Shown in pieces: positions 26,577 to 33,845 of a stretch of DNA of 64,000 nucleotides; within the stretch, counting starts at the first letter, position 1, and every line of letters begins with the position of its first letter. A model generated the notes under the pieces. It did no database searches. It was not told the origin of the DNA and saw only the letters and a list, made by a program, of their open reading frames with translations. The DNA is from Physcousia sp015060555 (lineage in GTDB: Bacteria > Bacteroidota > Bacteroidia > Bacteroidales > Bacteroidaceae), in NCBI GenBank assembly GCA_015060555.1, contig SUYG01000032.1:88292-152291 (forward strand). Direction: 5' to 3'. The position numbers were made by a program, and so were the translations under genes.

Positions 26577-29500
26577 GTTCTTCCTTTTCTTCCTGCTGCT
26601 GGCTTCATTGTCCATGCAGGCTAAGGATGTCGCCTTCGGACGGGGACGCCTTCAGGTGACGAAGATTGCGCGCAACGCCGTTCGTATTCGCTACACCGAG
26701 GGAACGGCCACCAGCACGCTCCCTGACTGGGTCTATGTCAAAACCGACGAAGTCATCAGTGCGGACATCAATGTGAAAGTCAACCGCAAACAAGGCACCG
26801 TCGTGGTTCGCGATCGTGCCGGCAAGGCCGTCTTCACGGCCACTGCCCACCAGCTGTCGCCCTCCCTGGTAGCCGGCGAGTCCACCCAAAAGGCTTCGCT
26901 GACATTCCTGTCGCCCACAGACGAGTGCCTGTTCGGTCTGGGACAGTTCCAGGATGGCTATGCCAACGTGCGCGGCCTCACGCGGCGGCTGACACAGGTG
27001 AACACCCAGATATCCATCCCCATGGTCATTTCCAGCAAAGGCTATGGCGTACTGTGGAACAACTACGGCCTCACGGACTTCAACCCCTGCGAGCTGTCGG
27101 TTCGCATGGAGAAAACACTGATGCCGGGCAAGAAAGAGGTGGTCAACGTCACCTCCACGGAAGGCGGTAAGCAGGAGGAGCGCACCAGCAACACCTTCTC
27201 TGCCACGCTGGAGATTGCCGAGGAGGGCGACTATGCCCTGATGCTCGATGTCGGACAGCAGATGGCACGCCGCCACAACCTGGTCATCGACAACCAGACG
27301 GTCATCGACATGCAGAACCTGTGGCTGCCCCCTACAGCCTCTGCCATCGTACACCTGACCGCCGGTGCCCACACCCTCAAAGCACAGCTGACCAATAACG
27401 ACCGTCCCGTCGTCCTCTTCCGCAAGGTGAGCGACACCACCACCTTCCAATCCCCCGTCGCCGATGCCGTGGACTACACCGTCTTCGTGGGCACTCCCGA
27501 TGAGATCATCGCAGGCTATCGCGAGGTGACGGGCGCCGTGCCGCCCATCCCCACCTGGGCCCTTGGCTACATCCACTGCCGCGAGCGCTTCCACTCGTCC
27601 GACGAGATTCTCCGTACCGCTCGCCGCTTCCGCGACGAGCACCTGCCCGCTGACGTCTTCGTGCAGGACTGGCAGTACTGGGGACGCTACGGCTGGAACG
27701 CCATGCGCTTCGACGAGCGCTTCTACCCCAACCCCAAGGAGCTGACCGACAGCCTGCACGCCATGGGCTACCGGCTCATGCTCTCCGTGTGGTCGAAAAT
27801 CGATAAGAACAGCGATGTCGGCCGCGAGATGTCGGAGCAAGGCTACTACATCCCCGGCACCGACTGGATAGACTTCTTCCGTCCTGAAGCGGCCGCAGCC
27901 TACTGGCAGCATTTCCGCCAGCGCCTCGTGCCCCTGGGCATCGACGCCTGGTGGCAGGATGCCACAGAGCCTGAGAACGACGACCTGGTGGGGCGCCGTG
28001 TCGGCGGCGGACAGTGGGCTGGCGAGCGCGTGCGCAATGTCTATCCGCTCATGGTCTGCAAAACCGTCTATGAGGGCTTGCGGCAGGAACAGGGCTCCAC
28101 GCCCTTCATCCTCACGCGCTGCGGCTTCCCTGGCATCCAGCGCTATGGCGCCGCGCTCTGGTCGGGCGACGTGGGCAACGACTGGGAGACCTTCCGCCGT
28201 CAGATCGTTGCCGGCCTCGGCCTGCAGGCTGCGGGCATCCCCTGGTGGACCTATGATGCCGGCGGCTTCTTCCGTCCGCAGGATCAATACACCAATCAGG
28301 CCTACATCGAACGTATGCTGCGCTGGATAGAGACCTCCGTGTTCCTGCCGCTCATGCGCGTTCACGGCTACATGAGCGACACCGAGCCCTGGCGCTACGG
28401 CGAGCAAGCCCAGAACATCATCGCCGACTGCCTGCGCGAGCGCTACCTCCTGAAGCCCTACATCGACTCCTGCGCACTGGCCGTCAGCCAGCATGGCTCC
28501 ACACTGATGCGGCCCCTCGTCTTCGACTTTGCCGACGACCCCGAGGCGCTGCAGCAGAAGTACGAATATATGTTCGGCCCTGCACTCCTCGTGAGCCCGG
28601 TCACGGAACCCGGCGTCACCGAATGGCGCACCTACCTGCCTCGCCATCAAGGCGGCTGGTATGATTTCCGCACAGGACAGCACTACGACGGCGGCCAGTA
28701 CGTCACCACGCCCGTCACCCTGGCCCGCATCCCCGTCTTCCGGCGTGCCGGCTACAACGTTGCCACGAGCCCTGCACAGCAGCAGTGGGTAGGCACGTGG
28801 GCCACGGCCCCCGAGTACACGGGCAAGGGCGACATGCCTCGCACCACGACGCTGGCCGACTGCACCCTGCGCGAGATCGTGCGCGTGTCACAGGGCGGCG
28901 ACTGCCTGCGCATGCAGCTGTCCAACATCTTCAGCAAGGAGCCCGTGGAAATCAAGGCCGTGTACATCGCTGACGCCCTTGACTCCTGCGACATCGTAAG
29001 CTCGACAGCGCGCTACCTCTCCTTCGACGGCCAGCGCAGCGTCACCATCCCCGGTGGTCAGGCGCTCTTCTCAGACCCCCTGCCCTATCCCCTCAAGCCG
29101 CTGCAGCGCCTGTCCATCACCATCGAATATGGCAGCACGCCCGTCAATGCCACCTCCCACCGCGGCTCTCGCACCACCTCTTATATCATGCAAGGCGCGT
29201 GCGCGCCCGCGCAGGCGTTCGTGACCTCCGAGCGTCTGGACCACTGGTACAACATCGCCGCCATCGACATCCTTTCCGACACGCCGAACGCCATCGCCAT
29301 CCTGGGCAACAGCATCACCGACGGCCGCGGCACCACCACCAATGCCCAGAACCGCTGGACGGATGCACTGGCTACTGCCCTGCAGGGGAAGGCCGGCATC
29401 CTCAACCTCGGCATCGGCGGCAACTGCGTCATCCGCGGCGGACTGAGCCAACCCGGACGTGAGCGCTACGACCGTGACATCCTGGGGCAGCGCGGCCTCA

Positions 29501-29883
29501 CCACCGTCGTGATTTTCGAGGGCGTCAATGACATCGGCGGCAGTCGCGACGATGACAAAGACATCGCCCAGCGCCTCATCGCCACCTACCAGGAGCTGGC
29601 CGCCAAAGCCCGGCGTTCAGGCCTCAAGGTCTATGGCGCCACCATCACCCCCTTTGGCAACAGCTTCTACTGGAGCGAAGCCCACGAGGCCGCGCGTCAG
29701 GCCGTAAACGCCTGGATTCGCAACAACGCGGGCACCTTCGATGCCGTCATCGACTTCGATGCCCTTGTGCGCGACCCCGAGCAGCCCACACGACTGCTGC
29801 CTGCCTACTCCGACGACTGGCTGCACCTGAACCCTGCCGGCTACGAAGCCATGGGACGCTATGCCGCCCAGCACTTCCAATAA
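26563..29883 (+). CDS. GH31 alpha-xylosidase-like enzyme fused to a C-terminal SGNH esterase
   Basis: A 1106-residue exported two-enzyme protein. A signal peptide (MVRSKFFLFFLLLASLSMQA) precedes the GH31 N-domain, a PA14-like insert (about 215-290, TFSATLEIAEEGDYALMLDV...) and the GH31 barrel with nucleophile D466 (WWQDATEPE) and acid/base D536 (SGDVGNDWE). Residues about 741-1106 form an SGNH/GDSL esterase: S917 in GNSITDG, GIGGN, GVND, and D1085/H1088 in DWLHLNPAGY. The GH31-PA14 layout resembles Bacteroides xyloglucan alpha-xylosidases, so the esterase may remove acetyl groups from the same oligosaccharides (inference). The start was placed at the signal peptide; 14-bp overlap with GH43. 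Confidence 0.88.
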   Translation: MVRSKFFLFFLLLASLSMQAKDVAFGRGRLQVTKIARNAVRIRYTEGTATSTLPDWVYVKTDEVISADINVKVNRKQGTVVVRDRAGKAVFTATAHQLSPSLVAGESTQKASLTFLSPTDECLFGLGQFQDGYANVRGLTRRLTQVNTQISIPMVISSKGYGVLWNNYGLTDFNPCELSVRMEKTLMPGKKEVVNVTSTEGGKQEERTSNTFSATLEIAEEGDYALMLDVGQQMARRHNLVIDNQTVIDMQNLWLPPTASAIVHLTAGAHTLKAQLTNNDRPVVLFRKVSDTTTFQSPVADAVDYTVFVGTPDEIIAGYREVTGAVPPIPTWALGYIHCRERFHSSDEILRTARRFRDEHLPADVFVQDWQYWGRYGWNAMRFDERFYPNPKELTDSLHAMGYRLMLSVWSKIDKNSDVGREMSEQGYYIPGTDWIDFFRPEAAAAYWQHFRQRLVPLGIDAWWQDATEPENDDLVGRRVGGGQWAGERVRNVYPLMVCKTVYEGLRQEQGSTPFILTRCGFPGIQRYGAALWSGDVGNDWETFRRQIVAGLGLQAAGIPWWTYDAGGFFRPQDQYTNQAYIERMLRWIETSVFLPLMRVHGYMSDTEPWRYGEQAQNIIADCLRERYLLKPYIDSCALAVSQHGSTLMRPLVFDFADDPEALQQKYEYMFGPALLVSPVTEPGVTEWRTYLPRHQGGWYDFRTGQHYDGGQYVTTPVTLARIPVFRRAGYNVATSPAQQQWVGTWATAPEYTGKGDMPRTTTLADCTLREIVRVSQGGDCLRMQLSNIFSKEPVEIKAVYIADALDSCDIVSSTARYLSFDGQRSVTIPGGQALFSDPLPYPLKPLQRLSITIEYGSTPVNATSHRGSRTTSYIMQGACAPAQAFVTSERLDHWYNIAAIDILSDTPNAIAILGNSITDGRGTTTNAQNRWTDALATALQGKAGILNLGIGGNCVIRGGLSQPGRERYDRDILGQRGLTTVVIFEGVNDIGGSRDDDKDIAQRLIATYQELAAKARRSGLKVYGATITPFGNSFYWSEAHEAARQAVNAWIRNNAGTFDAVIDFDALVRDPEQPTRLLPAYSDDWLHLNPAGYEAMGRYAAQHFQ

Positions 29884-29886
29884 CAC

Positions 29887-29920
29887 GAAAGCCTCGCAAC
29901 TCTGCGGGGCTTTCATTTTT
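29887..29920. terminator. Bidirectional terminator between GH31 and the acyltransferase-like gene
   Basis: A 12-bp stem GAAAGCCTCGCA / TGCGGGGCTTTC (one G-U) followed by ATTTTTATT on the plus strand. It serves the plus-strand GH31 gene; the minus-strand gene ends at 29919. Confidence 0.85.
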
Positions 29921-31067
29921 ATTCTTTATCACCAAGCGCTTTGCAATAACAGCGGCGACGCTTGACGAAGGTGGGGTTCATGGGCTTCCACTGTGTGAGT
30001 TCGCGCATGTTGTCCTCCAGCTGCGGACCTGTCTCGGCCCACTTGATGCCCGCCTGCTTATAGACACGGATGAGGTCGTTGAAGAAGAGCGCGTTGACGC
30101 CCATGGCCTGATAATCGGGGCGCACGGCAATCAGCAGCATCTCGGCGCTGCCCTCTCCCTTCCACTTCAGCGACTTCAGCAGATGGAACCATCCAAAGGG
30201 GAATAGATGTCCGTTGGCCTTGCGCATGGCCTGCGAGAGACAACCCATCGTGACGGCCACGCCGATGAGCTCATCCTGCTCATTCAGGATGACGGGCACG
30301 AAGTTCAGGTCGATGAGACCCAGGTACTTCTTGATGAACAAGTCGGTCTGCTTGGGCGACAGCTCCGAGTAGCCGAAGAGCGGCGAGTACGCCTGGTTCA
30401 GCAGGTCGAAGATTTTGTGGCCGAAGTCCCGCTTGTAGATGTCATCGCGCGTAAGCTTGACGACCCTCACCTTCAGGCGCTGCGTCACATACTGTGTCAC
30501 ACGCTGATAGCGCTCCTGGACATCATCTGGAATCGTCACGCGGATCTGCACCCAGTCCGCCTCCTTGGCAAAGCCGAGTGCCTCCAGGTGGCGCGGGTAG
30601 TAGGCGTGGTTGTAAATGGTGCTCATGGTGCCCACGAGATGGAAGTCCTCCACCAGCATCCCCTCCTTGTCGAAGTCCGTGATGCCCATCGGGCCCTGGA
30701 TTTCCGTCATGCCACGCTCGCGCCCCCACTGCCCTACGGCATCGAGCAAGGCACGGGAGACCTCCATGTCATCGATGAATTCAATCATCGAGAAGCGCAC
30801 ATTGCGCGTCTTCCACTTCTCGTTGGCATGGCGGTTGATGATGCCCACGATGCGCCCCACGGCCTCCTTGCCGCGATAGGCCACCCACGCCTGGACATCG
30901 GAGAACTCCAGCCCCGGATTGGTCTTGACATCAAAGAACTCGCGGATGTCGCTTTCCAAATCGGGCACATACTGGGGACAATCCTTATAGATGCGATACA
31001 CCACGCCGATGAAATCGTTCATTTCGCGGCGTGAGCGAACAGGGGTGACTACGATTGGAGTTTCCAT
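29919..31067 (-). CDS. GNAT-fold acyltransferase-like protein (YghO type)
   Basis: A 382-residue cytoplasmic protein of a family common in Bacteroidetes, usually labelled N-acetyltransferase. The N-terminal part starts VVTPVRSRREMNDFIGVVYRIYKDCPQYVP. The middle holds the conserved IQGPMGITDFDKEGMLVEDF, and the C-terminal part looks like a second GNAT half (LIGVAVTMGCLSQAMRKANG, then LLIAVRPDYQAMGVNALFFNDL). Substrate unknown. It follows the nucleotidase gene by 22 bp on the same strand and is probably co-transcribed. Confidence 0.75.
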   Translation of the reverse strand: METPIVVTPVRSRREMNDFIGVVYRIYKDCPQYVPDLESDIREFFDVKTNPGLEFSDVQAWVAYRGKEAVGRIVGIINRHANEKWKTRNVRFSMIEFIDDMEVSRALLDAVGQWGRERGMTEIQGPMGITDFDKEGMLVEDFHLVGTMSTIYNHAYYPRHLEALGFAKEADWVQIRVTIPDDVQERYQRVTQYVTQRLKVRVVKLTRDDIYKRDFGHKIFDLLNQAYSPLFGYSELSPKQTDLFIKKYLGLIDLNFVPVILNEQDELIGVAVTMGCLSQAMRKANGHLFPFGWFHLLKSLKWKGEGSAEMLLIAVRPDYQAMGVNALFFNDLIRVYKQAGIKWAETGPQLEDNMRELTQWKPMNPTFVKRRRCYCKALGDKE

Positions 31068-31089
31068 TTATAGTAGGGGGCTTGGGTGG

Positions 31090-32730
31090 TTACTTATGAA
31101 AGAAGAGGCGCATGGTCCCCACGTAGCGGGCATTCTTGCCCTCCTGGTTGTCGGGAACCATCATTCCATCGATGTTCTTGAGCAACTCCGGCTGGGGGAA
31201 ATAGGTGTGGCTGTGTCCGCCGATGACCACGTCGATGTTGCGTGTGGCAGGTATGAACTCCTCGTCGCTGACACCCGCGAGGTTCCATCCCAGATGCGAG
31301 AGACACACGACGAGGTCGCACTTCTCCTGCGTCTTCAGCAGGTCGGCCACAGGCTGTGCCGCCTCGATGGGATCGGTGTAGCGGACACCCGTGCAGGTGT
31401 GCGCTGCCACCAGGCCCTCCAGCTGGGGCGACACACCGAGGATGCCAATCTTCAGGCCCGCACGGCGGATGATGGTGTAAGGCTTCACCAGTCCCTCCAC
31501 GGGCGTGCCCGTGAAGTCATAGTTGCAGCACACGATGGGGAACTGTGCCTCGCGGAAGAGGCGTGCCATATTCTCGAGACCGAAGTCGAATTCATGGTTG
31601 CCGATGGTGGCGGCGTCATACTTCATCAGGTTCATCAGCCCCACCTCCACGTCGCCGTGGAACAGCGTGTAGTAGGTAGAACCCTGCGAGAAGTCGCCGG
31701 CGTCCACGAGCAGCAGGTCGGGGTCCTGCTGCCGCAGGTCGCGTAACAGAGCTGCCCGGCGCAGGTAGCCGCCCTTGTCGGCCTGTGCGGTGTCGGCCAG
31801 CAGCGGGCTCAGGGGCTCTATGCAGGAGTGGGTGTCATTGGTGTGAACCAGAAGGATGGAAGCCCCCTGCCCCGTTTTTCCATACATGAAGGGTGCTGGC
31901 GCCCCTCCCGCGGGTGGACAGGCCGTGGCCCCCTCAGCTCCGGCCGCAGGCGCCGGCTGGGGCTCGACCGTGATTCTGCCCTCCATCTTGGATGTCGCCT
32001 TCAAGCCCTTTTCATCCAGCGTTCTGAGATGCTTCATGAGCGCCTCGTTCACGGCCTCCTTCGTCTCGGTGCGCTCCAGCGAGCGCTTCAGGGCGTAGAG
32101 CTTGTCGTTGCCGTCGGCCAGATAGTCGAGCGTTGCCACGACGTAGATGCTGTCAGCCTTAATGGGCTTGCCTCCGATGGCCGCACGCGTGAGCTGGCCG
32201 TCGGGCGTAATCACCAGGCGGGCGCTGGCGCTGACGCCCTCACCGTGGACCGCAGCGATGTCACGCATCAGCTGCTCCATGTCGCTGCCGCGCATCTTCA
32301 GGATGGCGACATAGTTCTCAAAGGGCGAGATGGCCAGGATGTCGCCACGGCGCACCGTGTCCTTCGGCATCGCAGCCCGCAGGCCGCCGATGTTGCACAC
32401 CCCCAAGTCCGCATGAAAACCCATGCGCTCCGCCGTTGCCACCAGTGCATCGGCCACCCAGTTGCTCAGCAGGCTCTCAGGCCGCGCTGCCGGCATATAC
32501 AGTTCACTTTGCCCGACATACGGTCGGCGCAGGCTATCCACGCCAGCCATGAAGGGGGCTATGAAAGCCGCGGCCTCGGGCAGCGGCTGTGCATCCAGCG
32601 CCCTCGTCACCTCGATGCGGCGAGCTTCCACGCCCTGCAACACATAACGGCGGCTCTTGCAGGCCGTCAGCAGAGCACATAAAACAACTGAATACAGGAG
32701 GATGACAACAGAAGAGTGAAACTTTCTCAT
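31090..32730 (-). CDS. 5'-nucleotidase/metallophosphatase lipoprotein with swapped domain order
   Basis: A 546-residue lipoprotein (lipobox LLTAC, C24). Residues about 30-255 are the 5'-nucleotidase C-terminal (substrate-binding) domain: LSNWVADALVATAERMG and NIGGLRAAMPKDTVRRGDILAISPFEN. A Pro/Ala/Gly linker (about 256-290) leads to the calcineurin-like metallophosphatase domain with HTNDTHS, DAGDFSQGS, IGNHEFDFG and GGHSHT metal motifs. In standard enzymes the phosphatase domain is N-terminal, so the order is reversed; Bacteroides relatives, as I recall, keep these as two adjacent genes. Likely role: nucleotide dephosphorylation at the cell envelope. Confidence 0.88.
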   Translation of the reverse strand: MRKFHSSVVILLYSVVLCALLTACKSRRYVLQGVEARRIEVTRALDAQPLPEAAAFIAPFMAGVDSLRRPYVGQSELYMPAARPESLLSNWVADALVATAERMGFHADLGVCNIGGLRAAMPKDTVRRGDILAISPFENYVAILKMRGSDMEQLMRDIAAVHGEGVSASARLVITPDGQLTRAAIGGKPIKADSIYVVATLDYLADGNDKLYALKRSLERTETKEAVNEALMKHLRTLDEKGLKATSKMEGRITVEPQPAPAAGAEGATACPPAGGAPAPFMYGKTGQGASILLVHTNDTHSCIEPLSPLLADTAQADKGGYLRRAALLRDLRQQDPDLLLVDAGDFSQGSTYYTLFHGDVEVGLMNLMKYDAATIGNHEFDFGLENMARLFREAQFPIVCCNYDFTGTPVEGLVKPYTIIRRAGLKIGILGVSPQLEGLVAAHTCTGVRYTDPIEAAQPVADLLKTQEKCDLVVCLSHLGWNLAGVSDEEFIPATRNIDVVIGGHSHTYFPQPELLKNIDGMMVPDNQEGKNARYVGTMRLFFHK

Positions 32731-32752
32731 GCGAAAATGCGTTTTGGCGCGG

Positions 32753-32760
32753 CAAAGTTA
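32753..32760 (-). promoter_or_regulatory. -7 promoter box (TAACTTTG) for the nucleotidase gene
   Basis: Minus-strand TAACTTTGCCGC, 22 bp before the start codon at 32730. Confidence 0.65.
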
Positions 32761-32876
32761 AGAAAAAATTAAGGGCGGAGGGGTGTCAGAGGGCCGGAAA
32801 TGTCGCTTTCGGGACTTTTTTTCACCTTGACAGCCATTTTTCTGCTTTCTTTTGTTCTCCTTTCATTTTTTTGCCG

Positions 32877-32884
32877 TACCTTTG
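32877..32884 (+). promoter_or_regulatory. -7 promoter box (TACCTTTG) for rplS
   Basis: TACCTTTGCGCCC with TTTG at 32851-32854 as a candidate -33 element (22-bp spacing); 92 bp before the rplS start. Confidence 0.75.
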
Positions 32885-32899
32885 CGCCCGCTTTCCGCA

Positions 32900-32943
32900 C
32901 GGGTCGCTGGCAGGATGCAGAGTTCCCTGTTATGCCCGAGCCG
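32900..32943 (+). promoter_or_regulatory. Possible structured leader of rplS
   Basis: The 5' UTR can form an irregular long hairpin: CGGGTCG (32900-32906) with CGAGCCG (32937-32943), then GGCA with TGCC, and CAGG with CCTG at the top. Ribosomal-protein leaders that bind their own product are common, and L19 leaders are known in other phyla; assignment here is tentative. Confidence 0.4.
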
Positions 32944-32976
32944 GACCGACAACAACAATTTAACCCATTTACAACA

Positions 32977-33345
32977 ATGGCAGATTTCATCAAAATTGCT
33001 GAAGAAGCATTTGCTACGGGCAAGACCTACCCCAAGTTCAAGGCAGGCGACACCGTCACCGTAGCTTACAAAATTGTCGAGGGTAACAAGGAGCGCGTAC
33101 AGCAGTACCGTGGCGTGTGCATCAAGATCAGCGGCCATGGCGACCAGAAGCGTTTCACAGTCCGCAAGATGAGCGGCACCGTGGGCGTAGAGCGCATCTT
33201 CCCCATCACCAGCCCCAACATTGAGAGCATTACCGTCAACAAAGTCGGTAAGGTGCGTCGCGCCAAGCTCTACTATCTCCGCGGCCTCACGGGTAAGAAA
33301 GCCCGCATCGCTGAGAAGAAGGTGGCTGCCCCCGCTGAAGACTAA
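32977..33345 (+). CDS. rplS: 50S ribosomal protein L19
   Basis: A 122-residue ribosomal protein at the 30S-50S interface. Family hallmarks FKAGDTVTVAYKIVEGNKERVQQYRGVCIK and VGVERIFPITSPNIESI are clear. The start MADFIKIAEEAF fits the family; the frame is open 59 codons further upstream through the promoter, which is not coding. The Ala-rich tail (KVAAPAED) is normal. Confidence 0.97.
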   Translation: MADFIKIAEEAFATGKTYPKFKAGDTVTVAYKIVEGNKERVQQYRGVCIKISGHGDQKRFTVRKMSGTVGVERIFPITSPNIESITVNKVGKVRRAKLYYLRGLTGKKARIAEKKVAAPAED

Positions 33346-33371
33346 GCGAGGAACCTCACACAAGAAAAGCA

Positions 33372-33402
33372 AGCGTGCCGACCATCGTCAGCACGCTCTT
33401 TT
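33372..33402 (+). terminator. Rho-independent terminator after rplS
   Basis: A 7-bp stem AGCGTGC / GCACGCT, 12-nt loop, then CTTTTT; 26 bp past the stop codon. Confidence 0.8.
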
Positions 33403-33458
33403 TGTATTTGTCAGACAAATGTCAGACAAGTTATTTGGCAGCGCACGACATTTTATGC

Positions 33459-33466
33459 TACTTTTG
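33459..33466 (+). promoter_or_regulatory. -7 promoter box (TACTTTTG) for the small membrane protein
   Basis: TACTTTTGCAGCC with TTTG at 33434-33437 (21-bp spacing), 54 bp before the ATG. A GC-containing hairpin CCGATTCC / GGAGTCGG lies in the leader. Confidence 0.7.
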
Positions 33467-33520
33467 CAGCCGATTCCACGATGGAGTCGGCTGTATTTAT
33501 TCATTTTAAAACCATTCCAC

Positions 33521-33760
33521 ATGAAACAGAAACTGAACATTGTGCTGGCGGGCATCGCCGTGGGTTGCATCATCACCGGCTATGTGCTGATCGCTCAAGA
33601 AAATCGGGTGGGTCCTTTCCTCTCTGTTGTCGGGTTCGCATTGATGATTCCGGCGATAATGATAGTGAAAAATGAAAGTTTCTTGGCTTTTATTCGCTCA
33701 TTCCACCGATTTTATCTACTTTTGCACCGGCTTAATGGAAAGTGGAAAGTGAAAGAGTGA
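33521..33760 (+). CDS. Small two-helix membrane protein
   Basis: A 79-residue protein with two hydrophobic helices (LNIVLAGIAVGCIITGYVLI and FLSVVGFALMIPAIMIV). It resembles small Bacteroidetes inner-membrane proteins of unknown function. The last ~25 codons (SFLAFIRSFHRF...KWKVKE) run through the promoter box of the next gene and into a heptamer array, so the original stop has probably been lost and the tail is recent. The longer upstream reading frame is discarded because the promoter lies inside it. Confidence 0.7.
   Translation: MKQKLNIVLAGIAVGCIITGYVLIAQENRVGPFLSVVGFALMIPAIMIVKNESFLAFIRSFHRFYLLLHRLNGKWKVKE
33717..33724 (+). promoter_or_regulatory. -7 promoter box (TACTTTTG) for the DUF2723 gene
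   Basis: TACTTTTGCACC, located inside the 3' end of the small membrane protein gene and 122 bp before the DUF2723 start. Confidence 0.65.
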
Positions 33761-33770
33761 AAAGTGAAAA
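33735..33770. repeat. Heptamer array, GGAAAGT/GAAAAGT type
   Basis: Units GGAAAGT, GGAAAGT, GAAAGAGT, GAAAAGT, GAAAAAA span the stop codon of the small membrane protein. It belongs to the TTTTCAC family read on the other strand. Confidence 0.8.
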
Positions 33771-33845
33771 AAGAGATTCGCCTTAAACTCTTCATTTATT
33801 TACTTTTAGCAAAGAATATTAAACTTTATAGATGACGATAAACGT

